DNA from: Klebsiella electrica
GTDB taxonomy: Bacteria > Pseudomonadota > Gammaproteobacteria > Enterobacterales > Enterobacteriaceae
Length of the DNA stretch: 64,000 nt
Direction: 5' to 3'
Assembly (NCBI RefSeq): GCF_006711645.1
Contig: NZ_CP041247.1
Coordinates: 4,030,001-4,094,000, forward strand
The notes under the pieces were generated by a model. That model did no database searches. It was given only the letters and a program-made list of their open reading frames with translations, and was not told the DNA's origin. Shown piece after piece: positions 29,775 through 45,411 of the stretch. Position 1 is the first letter of the stretch; each line of letters opens with the position of its first letter. Made by a program: the position numbers and the translations under genes.

Positions 29775-29802
29775 TTGTTAACTGCTTGAGCGAGTTGGTT
29801 AA

Positions 29803-31077
29803 TTATTCACCAGACGCCTGCTGCGCTTCCGGTTTGCCATAGATCAGCAACGGCTTGCTCTGTCCGTCGATAACGGAGGCGTCGATAACCACTTTTTCCA
29901 CATCTTCCATTGACGGAAGATCGTACATGGTATCGAGCAGCGCCGCTTCAACGATAGAACGCAGACCGCGTGCGCCGGTTTTACGCGCCATCGCTTTTTT
30001 GGCGATCGCGTCCAGCGCTTCATCGCGGAACTCCAGCTCAGCGCCTTCGAGGTTGAACAATGCCTGATACTGTTTAGTCAGGGCATTTTTCGGCTCTTTC
30101 AGGATCTGAATCAGCGCTTCTTCGCTCAGCTCATTCAGCGTTGCGACGACCGGCAGACGACCGATGAACTCCGGAATCAGACCAAATTTGATCAGATCTT
30201 CCGGCTCAACCTGCGACAGCAGCTCGCCTTCGCTCGCTTTGTCGGATTTGGCTTTTACCGTCGCGCCGAAACCAATACCTGAACCGGTTTCTACACGATG
30301 GGAAATGACCTTATCCAGACCGGCAAACGCGCCGCCGCAGATAAACAGGATCTTAGAGGTGTCAACCTGCAAGAACTCCTGCTGCGGATGCTTACGCCCG
30401 CCCTGCGGTGGTACCGCGGCAACGGTCCCTTCGATAAGCTTCAGCAGCGCCTGCTGCACGCCTTCACCAGAGACATCGCGGGTAATCGACGGGTTATCCG
30501 ATTTACGCGAAATTTTGTCAATTTCATCGATGTAGACGATACCGCGCTGCGCTTTCTGTACGTCGTAGTCGCATTTCTGCAGCAGCTTCTGAATGATGTT
30601 TTCGACGTCTTCACCGACATAACCGGCTTCGGTCAGGGTGGTGGCGTCAGCCATGGTGAACGGCACATCCAGCAGGCGCGCCAGCGTTTCCGCCAGCAGC
30701 GTTTTACCGGAACCTGTCGGCCCAATCAGCAGAATGTTACTTTTACCCAGCTCAACGCCATTGCTGGTATCACCATTGCGCAGGCGTTTGTAGTGGTTGT
30801 ATACCGCAACGGCCAGCACTTTTTTCGCCGGCTCCTGGCCGATAACGTAATCGTCCAGGTGATGGCGGATTTCGTGCGGCGTCGGCAGCGCACTGCGTTC
30901 ACGATGCGGCGCGACTTCTTTAATCTCTTCGCGAATGATGTCGTTACATAAATCAACGCATTCGTCGCAGATATACACGGATGGCCCGGCGATCAGCTTA
31001 CGTACTTCATGCTGGCTTTTGCCGCAAAAAGAGCAATACAACAGTTTGCCCGAACCATCTTTGCGTTTATCTGTCAT
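29803..31077 (-). CDS. clpX: ClpXP ATPase subunit ClpX
   Basis: AAA+ unfoldase of the ClpXP protease, 424 residues as in E. coli. The start at 31077 ([15 protein letters not shown]) is preferred to the longer reading. Zinc-binding domain (CSFC and CDEC, residues ~15-40), Walker A GPTGSGKT, Walker B YIDEIDKI, pore loop GYVG and the IGF loop ([10 protein letters not shown]) that docks ClpP. It is downstream of clpP, with 132 bp between. Confidence 0.98.
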   Translation of the reverse strand: MTDKRKDGSGKLLYCSFCGKSQHEVRKLIAGPSVYICDECVDLCNDIIREEIKEVAPHRERSALPTPHEIRHHLDDYVIGQEPAKKVLAVAVYNHYKRLRNGDTSNGVELGKSNILLIGPTGSGKTLLAETLARLLDVPFTMADATTLTEAGYVGEDVENIIQKLLQKCDYDVQKAQRGIVYIDEIDKISRKSDNPSITRDVSGEGVQQALLKLIEGTVAAVPPQGGRKHPQQEFLQVDTSKILFICGGAFAGLDKVISHRVETGSGIGFGATVKAKSDKASEGELLSQVEPEDLIKFGLIPEFIGRLPVVATLNELSEEALIQILKEPKNALTKQYQALFNLEGAELEFRDEALDAIAKKAMARKTGARGLRSIVEAALLDTMYDLPSMEDVEKVVIDASVIDGQSKPLLIYGKPEAQQASGE

Positions 31078-31209
31078 GAGTCCAAACCTCTTATTAAGTT
31101 CTTTGTGCCGCACACGACGACGCAAATGCCATTATCAGGCGCAAGCCGCTGACTCGCGTTGTGCCGCCCTACTTCAGACAAGTATAGCGGCCCCCTTACG
31201 CCAGGGGCA

Positions 31210-31833
31210 TCAATTACGATGGGCCAAAATGGAATCGACCAGGCCGTATTCCACCGCTTCGGAGGCTGACAAGAAACGGTCACGCTCGGTGTCGTTCTCA
31301 ATCTGCGCCAGGGATTGACCCGTATGGTGTGCCATCAGTTCATTCATCCGCCCTTTCACTTTCAGGATCTCGCGGGCGTGAATTTCGATATCCGTCGCCT
31401 GACCCTGATAGCCGCCCAGCGGCTGGTGGATCATCACGCGGGAGTTCGGCAGGCAGAAACGCTTGCCTTTTGCCCCTGCAGTCAGCAGGAATGCGCCCAT
31501 CGATGCCGCCTGGCCCATACAAATGGTGCTCACGTCAGGCTTGATGAACTGCATGGTGTCGTAAATCGACATCCCGGCGGTGATCACCCCGCCCGGAGAG
31601 TTAATGTACAGATAAATGTCTTTTTCCGGGTTTTCCGCTTCCAGAAAAAGCATCTGCGCCACGATCAGATTCGCCATGTGGTCTTCCACCTGGCCGGTCA
31701 GAAAGATGACGCGTTCCTTGAGCAGACGGGAGTAGATATCAAAAGAACGTTCACCGCGCGAGGTCTGTTCAATGACCATCGGCACCAGGGCCATATGGGG
31801 TGCAAAGTTATCTCGTTCGCCACTGTATGACAT
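31210..31833 (-). CDS. clpP: ClpP protease subunit
   Basis: 207 residues, same as E. coli. The start at 31833 ([14 protein letters not shown]) includes the 14-residue propeptide that is cleaved before ALVPMVIEQ. The serine protease triad is present: Ser in GQAASMGAF, His in [10 protein letters not shown], Asp in NDTERDRF. Forms a tetradecamer with ClpX or ClpA. A heat-shock promoter lies about 200 bp upstream. Confidence 0.98.
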   Translation of the reverse strand: MSYSGERDNFAPHMALVPMVIEQTSRGERSFDIYSRLLKERVIFLTGQVEDHMANLIVAQMLFLEAENPEKDIYLYINSPGGVITAGMSIYDTMQFIKPDVSTICMGQAASMGAFLLTAGAKGKRFCLPNSRVMIHQPLGGYQGQATDIEIHAREILKVKGRMNELMAHHTGQSLAQIENDTERDRFLSASEAVEYGLVDSILAHRN

Positions 31834-32028
31834 TTCCGTCTCCTGGATTAATTTTGAATAAACCTGCCGCACTGATTGTAACCTTATGGACGGATTATCA
31901 GCCAGAGTCTTCTGTCCGTCATCATTCAAATTACCTGAATATCAACCTGACACCCACAACCTGAACGAATCCCGACAGACACGCTTCGTCATTATGCATG
32001 ATTTCACGCATGCGGTTTCGTCTCCTCG
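31834..32028 (-). promoter_or_regulatory. clpP leader region
   Basis: Non-coding leader between the sigma-32 promoter and the clpP start. It contains partial palindromes (GCATGATTTCACGCATGC, 31996-32013) of unknown role. No other gene seen. Confidence 0.4.
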
Positions 32029-32057
32029 TAGTGGGGGCGATGCAATCATAATTCAAG
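32029..32057 (-). promoter_or_regulatory. Sigma-32 (heat-shock) promoter of clpPX
   Basis: On the minus strand CTTGAAT and CCCCACTA are separated by 14 bp, close to the sigma-32 consensus, upstream of clpP. Confidence 0.8.
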
Positions 32058-32130
32058 CATAACAAGCTTTTGTCGTAACGCTATCATTGATATCGCATTT
32101 TCGCACTCATCCTGAAGCTATTGCTGCGAT

Positions 32131-32166
32131 AAAAAAAAACCCGCCGCCTCTCGGCAACGGGTTTTA
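32131..32166 (-). terminator. Terminator of tig
   Basis: Stem AACCCG..GCCG / CGGC..GGGTT on the minus strand followed by nine U's, 27 bp after the tig stop. Confidence 0.88.
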
Positions 32167-32192
32167 CCTGAACGTTAAACCGTGGGGCGAAA

Positions 32193-33833
<1,641 letters not shown>

Positions 33834-34151
33834 CTAGGCGATAGTTCCCGCGCCGCGGCAAGGAGGAGAGGCAAAGACCGTGTCCTGGAGACCTTCCCAC
33901 TCTTTAATCGTATAGGTATGCAGCGCCAGCGCATGCACAGTGCTCGACAGCTCCTCAGTCAGCGTACCGTAGATCATCCGGTGACGGTTGAGAAAACGCT
34001 CGCCGGTGAACCGATCGCTCACCAACACCACTTTAAAATGACTTTCAGAGCCAGCCGGGACATTGTGGCGATAACTTTCATCCACGACTTCGAGATACAC
34101 GGGGTCGAACGCTGCCCTAAGTTTTGCTTCGATCTGTTCACGTATCATCAT
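33834..34151 (-). CDS. bolA: Transcriptional regulator/morphology protein BolA
   Basis: 105 residues, same as E. coli. Start at 34151 ([11 protein letters not shown]). KH-like class II fold with the BolA signature [18 protein letters not shown] and [14 protein letters not shown]. The His used for [2Fe-2S] sharing with monothiol glutaredoxin is present. In E. coli it responds to stress and stationary phase through a gearbox promoter; I did not resolve that promoter here. Confidence 0.96.
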   Translation of the reverse strand: MMIREQIEAKLRAAFDPVYLEVVDESYRHNVPAGSESHFKVVLVSDRFTGERFLNRHRMIYGTLTEELSSTVHALALHTYTIKEWEGLQDTVFASPPCRGAGTIA

Positions 34152-34576
34152 GAATTTTCTCCTCCGACAACGCTGAGATACCGCCATTCCTTTTAAATGT
34201 TAGCCGCTTTTACCGCTTCCATTAGGGGAAAACAACAAAAAATTAGCATTCTTCTGATATTTTCATTCAAAAGTATCAAGTTTACTGACTCTCTCCCGCC
34301 GAACAGCCGCCAGGATCGCGATAAAAATGGGAGAAGGCGATAAAATGTACAACGCGATGAATTTACATGCGCTGCTACTTCCCCTCGCCGTTGGCGATGT
34401 TATGATGGCGGTAATTTTCCTCAATGACCCCAAATAAAGTTGAGCGACGAAGGCTATAAACGGGAAAGTCCTCAGGCGCTTGCTGAAGTCAGCGACGAGG
34501 GCCAACAAGAGCCGCTAACGCAAGCGTTGCTTGATGTATGACGGGTATAACAACACCATGCGCTGAGACCCTGAAC
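34152..34576. promoter_or_regulatory. Divergent control region of bolA and yajG
   Basis: 425 bp without a convincing gene. The bolA side is AT-rich and should hold its stationary-phase promoter. The yajG side has a small hairpin (GCTAACGC-AA-GCGTTGC, about 34513-34530) and a GAGG-rich stretch. A minus-strand open reading at 34263-34508 has no ribosome site or recognisable family. Confidence 0.45.
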
Positions 34577-35155
34577 ATGTTTAAGAAAATTCTTTTCCCG
34601 CTGGTCGCGATGTTTATGCTGGCAGGATGCGCGACGCCTCCGACCACCATTGATGTATCGCCGAAAATGAGCCTGCCACAGCAGGATCCAAGCCTGATGG
34701 GCGTCACCGTCAGCATTAACGGCGCGGATCAGCGTCCGGATCAGGCGCTGGCGAAGGTCACCCGCGATAACCAACAGGTTACGCTGACCGCGTCCCGCGA
34801 TCTGCGCTTCCTGCTGCAGGAAGTGCTGGAAAAACAAATGACCGCGCGCGGCTATATGATTGGGCCGAACGGCGCAGTCGATCTGCAGATCATCGTGAAC
34901 AAACTATATGCCGACGTTTCACAGGGCAACGTGCGATACAACATCGCTACGAAGGCAGATATCGCGATTATCGCTACCGCCGCAAACGGCACCAAAATGA
35001 CCAAAAACTATCGCGCAAGCTACTCCGTTGAAGGCGCCTTCCAGGCCTCCAACCAGAATATCGCCAATGCGGTGAACAGCGTCCTGACCGATACCATCGC
35101 CGATATGGCGCAGGACACCAGCATTCATGATTTCATCAAGCAAAACGCACGTTGA
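34577..35155 (+). CDS. yajG: YajG family lipoprotein
   Basis: 192 residues, same as E. coli YajG. Lipoprotein signal MFKKILFPLVAMFMLAGC with lipidated Cys at about 18. The start at 34577 was chosen for the signal peptide. The rest is a soluble domain of unknown function (DPSLMGVTVSINGADQRP). It lies 43 bp upstream of ampG; the two are probably cotranscribed. Confidence 0.92.
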   Translation: MFKKILFPLVAMFMLAGCATPPTTIDVSPKMSLPQQDPSLMGVTVSINGADQRPDQALAKVTRDNQQVTLTASRDLRFLLQEVLEKQMTARGYMIGPNGAVDLQIIVNKLYADVSQGNVRYNIATKADIAIIATAANGTKMTKNYRASYSVEGAFQASNQNIANAVNSVLTDTIADMAQDTSIHDFIKQNAR

Positions 35156-35198
35156 TCGTCAGCAAACCCGGCCTCGCGCCGGGTTTGCGTCATAAGCT

Positions 35199-36674
35199 AT
35201 GTCCAACCACTACTTACGCATTTTCCAGCAGCCTAAATCAGCTATTTTGCTGATCCTTGGGTTTGCTTCCGGTTTGCCTCTCGCGCTGACCTCCGGCACG
35301 CTCCAGGCGTGGATGACCGTTGAAAATATCGATCTGAAAACGATCGGCTTCTTCTCACTGGTTGGTCAGGCCTACGTCTTTAAGTTCCTCTGGTCGCCGG
35401 TGATGGACCGCTACACGCCGCCGTTCCTTGGCCGACGCCGCGGCTGGCTGCTGACCACCCAGTTTCTGCTGCTTATCGCCATTGCCGCGATGGGGTTCCT
35501 TGAGCCCGCCAGCCAGCTCCGCTGGATGGCGGCATTAGCGGTAACGATCGCCTTCTGCTCCGCATCGCAGGATATCGTCTTCGACGCCTGGAAAACCGAT
35601 GTGCTGCCGGCCGAGGAGCGTGGCGCTGGCGCGGCCATCAGCGTACTGGGCTATCGCCTGGGGATGCTGGTATCCGGCGGTCTGGCGCTGTGGCTGGCTG
35701 ACCGCTGGCTCGGCTGGCAGGGAATGTACTGGCTGATGGCCGTGCTGCTGATTCCCTGCATTATCGCCACCTTACTGGCGCCAGAACCGAGCGATGTCAT
35801 TCCGGCGCCGAAAAGCCTCGAACAGGCGATCGCCGAACCGCTGCGCGATTTCTTCGGACGCAACAACGCCTGGCTGATCCTGCTGTTAATCGTCCTTTAT
35901 AAGCTCGGCGATGCCTTTGCGATGACGCTGTCCACCACGTTTTTGATTCGCGGAGTCGGTTTTGATGCCGGCGAGGTCGGAATGGTCAATAAAACGCTGG
36001 GACTTTTCGCGACGATTGTTGGCGCGCTGTACGGCGGCATATTAATGCAGCGCCTGACCCTGTTTCGCGCCCTGTTGATTTTCGGCGTGCTGCAGGGTGC
36101 CTCCAATGCCGGCTACTGGCTGCTGTCGATTACCGATAAACATCTTTATTCCATGGCGACGGCGGTCTTTTTCGAAAACCTGTGCGGCGGTATGGGCACG
36201 GCGGCGTTTGTCGCCCTGTTAATGACGCTGTGTAATAAATCGTTTTCCGCCACCCAGTTTGCTTTGCTGTCCGCGCTATCGGCAGTCGGTCGCGTGTACG
36301 TCGGGCCGATTGCCGGTTGGTTCGTCGAAACGCACGGTTGGCCAACGTTTTATCTGTTCTCTGTCTTTGCCGCCGTCCCGGGGATCCTGCTGCTGCTGCT
36401 CTGTCGGCAAACCCTGGAGTACACGCAGCGCACCGGCAACTTCATCCCGCGCACGCAATATCCGCAGACCTATGCCCTGGCGCTGCTGATTCTGGCTACG
36501 GGTTCGCTGATGCTGGGCGTATGGCTGTTGCTGCTGATACTCAATGCCCTCGACTTCACCGCTTTTTCCTTCCTGCCCATGCTGCTGGAAATTGCGGCCA
36601 TCACCGCTATCGTCGGCATTGTGCTCGGAAGTCTGCTTGACTACCTGGCGTTGCGGAAGAGCGCGCTGATTTAA
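35199..36674 (+). CDS. ampG: Muropeptide permease AmpG
   Basis: Inner-membrane MFS permease that imports anhydro-muropeptides for cell-wall recycling; 491 residues as in E. coli. About 14 hydrophobic segments; the first loop (LASGLPLALTSGTLQAWM; related IDLKTIGFF) and VMDRYTPPFLGRRRGW are family signatures. In species with ampC/ampR its imported ligands control beta-lactamase induction. Confidence 0.96.
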   Translation: MSNHYLRIFQQPKSAILLILGFASGLPLALTSGTLQAWMTVENIDLKTIGFFSLVGQAYVFKFLWSPVMDRYTPPFLGRRRGWLLTTQFLLLIAIAAMGFLEPASQLRWMAALAVTIAFCSASQDIVFDAWKTDVLPAEERGAGAAISVLGYRLGMLVSGGLALWLADRWLGWQGMYWLMAVLLIPCIIATLLAPEPSDVIPAPKSLEQAIAEPLRDFFGRNNAWLILLLIVLYKLGDAFAMTLSTTFLIRGVGFDAGEVGMVNKTLGLFATIVGALYGGILMQRLTLFRALLIFGVLQGASNAGYWLLSITDKHLYSMATAVFFENLCGGMGTAAFVALLMTLCNKSFSATQFALLSALSAVGRVYVGPIAGWFVETHGWPTFYLFSVFAAVPGILLLLLCRQTLEYTQRTGNFIPRTQYPQTYALALLILATGSLMLGVWLLLLILNALDFTAFSFLPMLLEIAAITAIVGIVLGSLLDYLALRKSALI

Positions 36675-40713
<4,039 letters not shown>

Positions 40714-40714
<1 letters not shown>

Positions 40715-41043
40715 TGAGTCATTCTGGCGATCATCACGGCGCTTCTCACGGCAGCGTAAAGAGCTACATGACAGGGTTCATCCTGTCGATCATTCTGACG
40801 GCGATTCCGTTTGCTATGGTTATGAGTGGCTCCGCATCGCATGCGGCTATTCTGGGAACTATCCTCGTCACTGCTGTTGTGCAGATTGTGGTACACCTGG
40901 TGTACTTCCTGCACATGAACAGCAAGTCTGACGAAGGTTGGAACCTGACCGCGTTTATCTTCACCGTAATCATCATTGCTATCGTTGTTGTGGGCTCCAT
41001 CTGGATTATGTGGAACCTGAACTACAACATGATGATGCACTAA
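40714..41043 (+). CDS. cyoD: Cytochrome bo3 ubiquinol oxidase subunit IV
   Basis: 109 residues, three membrane helices, needed for assembly of subunit I with CuB. The start at 40714 ([13 protein letters not shown]) is set by family length and by the TAATG overlap with cyoC; a longer upstream frame is a shadow inside cyoC. Confidence 0.97.
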
Positions 41044-41054
41044 GAGCGGCAAGT

Positions 41055-41942
41055 ATGTTTAAGCAATACCTGCAAGTAACGAAACCTGGCATCATTTTTG
41101 GCAACCTGATCTCCGTGATCGGCGGTTTCCTGTTGGCCTCCAAAGGTCACATCGACTATCCGCTGTTTGCATGGACACTCCTTGGGGTGTCCCTGGTGGT
41201 CGCCTCGGGTTGTGTATTCAACAACTACATCGACCGCGACATCGATCGTAAGATGGAACGGACGAAAAACCGGGTGCTGGTCAAAGGGCTGATCTCGCCA
41301 CAAGTTTCGCTGGTATACGCCACCTTGCTGGGTATTGCTGGCTTCATGCTCCTGTGGTTCGGCGCGAATCCCCTGGCCTGCTGGCTGGGGGTCATGGGGT
41401 TCGTGGTTTATGTCGGGGTCTACAGCCTGTACATGAAACGCCACTCCGTCTACGGTACGCTGATTGGTTCTCTCTCCGGCGCGGCGCCGCCGGTGATTGG
41501 CTACTGCGCGGTAACCGGTCATTTCGATAGCGGCGCGGCGATTTTGCTGGCTATCTTCAGCCTGTGGCAGATGCCTCACTCCTACGCCATCGCGATTTTC
41601 CGCTTTAAGGATTATCAGGCGGCGAACATTCCGGTGCTGCCGGTGGTGAAAGGCATTTCCGTGGCGAAGAACCACATTACGCTGTACATCGTGGCTTTTG
41701 CTGTCGCCACGCTGATGCTCTCTCTGGGCGGTTACGCCGGGTATAAATATCTGGTCGTGGCGGCCGCGGTGAGCGTCTGGTGGCTGGGGATGGCGCTGCG
41801 CGGTTACAAAGTGGCGGATGATAAAGTCTGGGCGCGTAAGCTGTTCGTCTTTTCTATCGTCGCCATTACCGCGCTGTCGGTCATGATGTCCGTCGACTTT
41901 ATGGTGCCCGATTCACACAATCTGCTGGCCTACGTCAGATAA
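41055..41942 (+). CDS. cyoE: Protoheme IX farnesyltransferase (heme O synthase)
   Basis: 295 residues, UbiA-type membrane prenyltransferase making heme O for CyoB. Asp-rich motif [15 protein letters not shown] and the second conserved loop ([20 protein letters not shown]) are present. The start at 41055 is set by alignment. Last gene of the cyo operon; a terminator follows. Confidence 0.97.
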   Translation: MFKQYLQVTKPGIIFGNLISVIGGFLLASKGHIDYPLFAWTLLGVSLVVASGCVFNNYIDRDIDRKMERTKNRVLVKGLISPQVSLVYATLLGIAGFMLLWFGANPLACWLGVMGFVVYVGVYSLYMKRHSVYGTLIGSLSGAAPPVIGYCAVTGHFDSGAAILLAIFSLWQMPHSYAIAIFRFKDYQAANIPVLPVVKGISVAKNHITLYIVAFAVATLMLSLGGYAGYKYLVVAAAVSVWWLGMALRGYKVADDKVWARKLFVFSIVAITALSVMMSVDFMVPDSHNLLAYVR

Positions 41943-41957
41943 GATTGTCGCTCTGAC

Positions 41958-41983
41958 AAACCCCGCTCCGGCGGGGTTTTTTA
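41958..41983 (+). terminator. Terminator of cyoABCDE
   Basis: Stem AACCCCGC-TCCG-GCGGGGTT followed by a run of T's. It sits between convergent cyoE and the IclR-type gene and marks the left edge of the accessory island. Confidence 0.9.
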
Positions 41984-41993
41984 TTGCCCGGAG

Positions 41994-42752
41994 TTATCCC
42001 ACCAGCATCGCCTGCGCGCTATAGAGCAGATCCAGATGGTCGCGACACAACGCATCCAGCGAAGTCCGCGACTGGTGAGAAGTCAGGCTCAGCGCCCCCC
42101 AGTACAGCCCTTCCCTGTCGGATAAAGGCACCGCCAGAACCAGCATCCCAATTTCAAACTCCTGCTCGATAGCGGCAAACCCCTGGCGCCGCACCACAGC
42201 AATTTTCTCCATCAGCATCGCCACGTCCGTCACCGTATACGGCGTGCGCTGTTCACGCTTAATACGCCGCAGAATCCTCTCGCACTCCTCTTCCGGCAGC
42301 GAGGCCAGCCAGAGTCGCCCGCCGGCGGTGCAAAATATCGGCACCCGCTCCCCTAACCGCACCGAGGTCGAGTTAAACGGCGTATGTTTGCTGCGCGCGA
42401 TATACACCAGTTCATCTTCATCAACCACCCCCACCGACGCATGTTCTTCGGTGCGGCTGGCAATGTACTCAACGATGGGACGGACCATACGCGGAAACTG
42501 TGCCGAATCGACATACGCCTGACCGAGGCGCAGCGCTTTTGGCGTCAGCCAGTAAGCGCGACCGTCGGTCTGCACATAGCGCTCGTGCAGCAGCGTCAGC
42601 AGAAAACGTCGTGCGGCGCTCTGCGTCAGGCCGCTCATTTTCGCCGCCTGAGGCACGGTGAGACGGGGAAACTCTTTGGAGAAAAGCTGAATCAAGGCCA
42701 GTCCTTTTTGCAGACCGACTATCAAATCGCGCGGATGTATTGTGTTTTGCAT
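41994..42752 (-). CDS. IclR-family transcriptional regulator
   Basis: 252 residues. N-terminal winged helix (about 10-75; LTVPQAAKMSGLTQSAARRFLLTLL) and the IclR effector domain (about 80-250; EHASVGVVDEDELVYIARS, VPIFCTAGGRLWLASL). It is nearest in look to the PcaU/PcaR/PobR subgroup that controls aromatic acid catabolism (my recollection; not searched). It is divergent from an eight-gene catabolic cluster across 152 bp, which contains a perfect palindrome. It probably controls that cluster. Confidence 0.88.
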   Translation of the reverse strand: MQNTIHPRDLIVGLQKGLALIQLFSKEFPRLTVPQAAKMSGLTQSAARRFLLTLLHERYVQTDGRAYWLTPKALRLGQAYVDSAQFPRMVRPIVEYIASRTEEHASVGVVDEDELVYIARSKHTPFNSTSVRLGERVPIFCTAGGRLWLASLPEEECERILRRIKREQRTPYTVTDVAMLMEKIAVVRRQGFAAIEQEFEIGMLVLAVPLSDREGLYWGALSLTSHQSRTSLDALCRDHLDLLYSAQAMLVG

Positions 42753-42786
42753 ATCAGCTCACATTTTTGCAACATTACCATCGATT

Positions 42787-42805
42787 CACTGCGATTATCG
42801 CAGTG
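42787..42805. promoter_or_regulatory. Palindromic operator candidate for the IclR-type regulator
   Basis: Perfect 9-bp arms around one base (CACTGCGAT-T-ATCGCAGTG), 35 bp from the regulator start and 100 bp from the shikimate dehydrogenase-like start. A further GCGATTAA lies at 42811. Size, symmetry and position suit an IclR-family operator. Confidence 0.7.
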
Positions 42806-42904
42806 GTGGTGCGATTAACAACCAATACGTCCGAATTCTGCGTTGTCGCTCTCAGGTTCCGCTGGAATACTTTCACAACATTCATTTAACAAATGAGGTT
42901 TGAA

Positions 42905-43726
42905 ATGGTCAGTGGATTCACGCAGGTGGTTGCCGTTATCGGCCATCCGATTACTCAGGTTAAATCCCCGGAGAACTTCAACCGCTACTTTGCCGACCAG
43001 CAGATGGACAGCGTCATGATCCCGGTCGATATCGCCCCGGAAGCGGTGGCGGATTATTTGCTGGCGTTACGTGGATGGCTGAACATGAGCGGCGTACTGG
43101 TCACCGTGCCGCACAAACAGCGCGCCGCCGCGCTGGTTGATGAGCTAACGCCGCGCGCCCGTCATCTCAACGCGGTGAATGTCATTCGCAAACTGGCGGA
43201 TGGCCGCCTGCAGGGCGATATGCTGGATGGCGTCGGCTTCTCGCTTGCCGCGGCGGCCCACGGTTTTCAGGCTGAAGGGAAGACCGCGCTGCTCTCCGGC
43301 TGCGGCGGCGTCGGCAGCGCCATCGCCTGGGGACTGTGTGAAGCCGGGATTCGCCAGCTGGCGCTACACGACCAGAATCCGGCCACGTTACAGCTGCTGC
43401 ATAACCGCCTCGCCACCCATTTCCCCCAGGTCCATCTCACTACGCTGCCCGACACCCTGAGCGGCCTTGATCTGCTGGTGAACGGCTCCCCGGCCGGGAT
43501 GGCAAACTTCGATCCGCTGCCGCTGCCGCAGGCTTTACTGGAGAGTCTGAGTCCGACAACCCACGTCGCGGACGTCGTGACCGCACCGGCGATCACGCCG
43601 CTGCTGGCTTTCGCCCAGGCGCGCGGCTGCGTAGTACAAACCGGCCCCGAAATGGCGCTGGCGCAGATGAAACTCATGGGGCAGTTCATCGGAGCCATCC
43701 CGCGGGAACAAGGAGCCGCGGCATGA
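42905..43726 (+). CDS. Shikimate/quinate dehydrogenase-like protein (AroE family)
   Basis: 273 residues; the start at 42905 has GAGGT 7-8 bases upstream and is preferred to 42893. The AroE fold is clear: catalytic-lysine motif VTVPHK (K71), NAVN (89-92), catalytic Asp D108 and the nucleotide-binding GCGGVGSAIA (about 135-144). The usual GDNTDG motif reads GDMLDG: Asn and Thr are replaced, while the Asp stays. The entry motif is VKSP in place of SKSP. The set suggests oxidation of a ring hydroxyl in a relative of shikimate or quinate. It is not the housekeeping aroE. The stop overlaps the next start by 4 bases. Confidence 0.82.
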   Translation: MVSGFTQVVAVIGHPITQVKSPENFNRYFADQQMDSVMIPVDIAPEAVADYLLALRGWLNMSGVLVTVPHKQRAAALVDELTPRARHLNAVNVIRKLADGRLQGDMLDGVGFSLAAAAHGFQAEGKTALLSGCGGVGSAIAWGLCEAGIRQLALHDQNPATLQLLHNRLATHFPQVHLTTLPDTLSGLDLLVNGSPAGMANFDPLPLPQALLESLSPTTHVADVVTAPAITPLLAFAQARGCVVQTGPEMALAQMKLMGQFIGAIPREQGAAA

Positions 43727-45398
43727 AAAGCTGGGATGTGATTGTCATCGGTAGCGGCGCCGGCGGGTTTGCCGCCGCCGTCACGGCCTGCTGCAAAGGG
43801 CTGTCGGTGCTGATGCTGGAAAAAGCGCCGCAGTTTGGCGGCACCTCGGCGATTTCCGGCGGAGCGGTATGGATCAACGATACCGACCAGGCACGCGCGC
43901 AGGGGAAAAGCGGCACCGCGGACGCGATCAAAACCTACCTGAAAACCATCATCGGCGAACAGAACTATCGTCCGGACATCGTCGATGCGTTTGTCACTTC
44001 CGGGCGCGAGGCGCTGGCGTTCCTCGAACAAGAGGGCGCGGTGAAGTACAGTCTGCGCCCCTCTCACCGGACTATTACCCTGATGAGCCGGGCGCCGTGG
44101 ACTGCGGACGCGCACTGGAAGTTGTGGAGTACGACGGGCGCCAGCTCGGCGATCGCTTTCGCGATCTGCGCTCTCCCCCACCGGGGATGCTGTTATTTGG
44201 CGGCATGATGGTCAACCGCGTGGATATCCAGCATTTTCTGGAGATGCGCCGCTCGCTGCGCTCGTTATCGCACTGCGCGAAGCTGCTGCTGCGCTATGCG
44301 CGCGATCGCCTCAGCCACCCGCGCGGTACCCGGCTGGCGATGGGTAATGCCCTAATTGCCCGCATGGCCACCGTGGCGCTGCGCAAAGGCATGACGCTCC
44401 GGCTCAACGTCAACGTCCTTTCGCTGGTTGAACACGAGGGCGCGGTCACCGGCGTCAATATTGAATGCGACGGCCAACAGGAGACCTTACAGGCGCGCTG
44501 CGGCGTGGTGCTGGCCGCCGGCGGCTTTGCCGCAGGAGCGCTGGCGGCACGCTACCGGCCGCATACCCGCGAGCATTACTCCATGTCACCTGCCGCCAAT
44601 GATGGCGCCGCATTCCGTCTCGCCGGCGCACTCCATGCCTGTGAAGGCGCCGACCTGTCGTCCAATTTTTTCTGGGCGCCGGTGTCGGTACTGCGCCACG
44701 CCGACGGGCGCGAAGAACGCTTCCCGCACCTGGTCACCGACCGGGCCAGGCCGGGGGTTATCGCCGTCAACCAAAAGGCGGAACGTTTCGTCAACGAATC
44801 AAACTCTTACCACCATTTCGCCAGCGCCATGCAAAGCCAACCCGAAAACGCCCCCTGTTTTCTGATCTGCGATGCTCTGGCGATGAAACGCTACGGCCTC
44901 GGTCTTGCCCGGCCCGCGCCGGTGAACAACGATGCGCTGATCGAGGCCGGCTACCTGCACAAAGCGGACTCCCTCGCCCGGCTTGCTCAACAGCTGGGGC
45001 TTGACGCACAAGCGCTCGCCGGGACGGTGGCCCGCTACAATCGCGATGCCGCGCAGGGAGAGGATCCGCAATTCGCCAAAGGCGGCAACAGCTATAACCG
45101 CGCGATGGGCGATCCGGCCCATCTGCCGAACGCCTGCAATGCCCCGCTGCTGAACGCTCCATTTTATGCCATCACCCTCTACACCGGTGATCTGGGCACC
45201 TCGCGCGGGCTGGTCACCAGCGAGAATGCCCAGGTCCTTAATCAACAACGTCAGCCGATCCAAGGCCTGTATGCCGTGGGTAACGATATGGACTCCATGA
45301 TGGCGGGCACCTACCCCGGTCCCGGCATCACGCTCGGCCCGGCGCTGACCTTCGGCTATCTCTCTGCCCGCCATATGGCACAACAACAGACCCCATAA
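43723..45398 (+). pseudogene. FAD-dependent KstD-like dehydrogenase, frameshifted
   Basis: FAD-binding dehydrogenase of the fumarate reductase/3-ketosteroid-delta1-dehydrogenase family in two frames. The first frame from 43723 carries the Rossmann motif (VIVIGSGAGGFAAAVTACC) and FGGTSAISGGAVWI. The second frame carries the rest to 45398 (VVLAAGGFAAGAL, GIYPGPG-type motif GTYPGPGITLGPALTFGY). The protein changes frame at a run of four C's (44058-44061); one more C would restore LRPLSPDYYPDE and give 558 residues, near its 567-residue paralog. Either a real disruption, a phase-variable tract or a sequencing error. Starts with a 4-base overlap with the AroE-like gene. Confidence 0.85.
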
Positions 45399-45411
45399 CA
45401 GGAGAAACACC

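Noticed and set aside
29728..29802. Possible small RNA (SraA-like) between clpX and lon
   Set aside because: Only the clpX terminator hairpin is evident; no separate promoter or conserved RNA sequence could be identified.
34263..34508. 81-residue minus-strand frame upstream of bolA
   Set aside because: No ribosome site, no recognisable family, and it covers the expected bolA/yajG promoter region.
43267..44181. 304-residue minus-strand frame opposite the AroE-like and KstD-like genes
   Set aside because: Antisense shadow; the plus strand encodes recognised families across the same bases.
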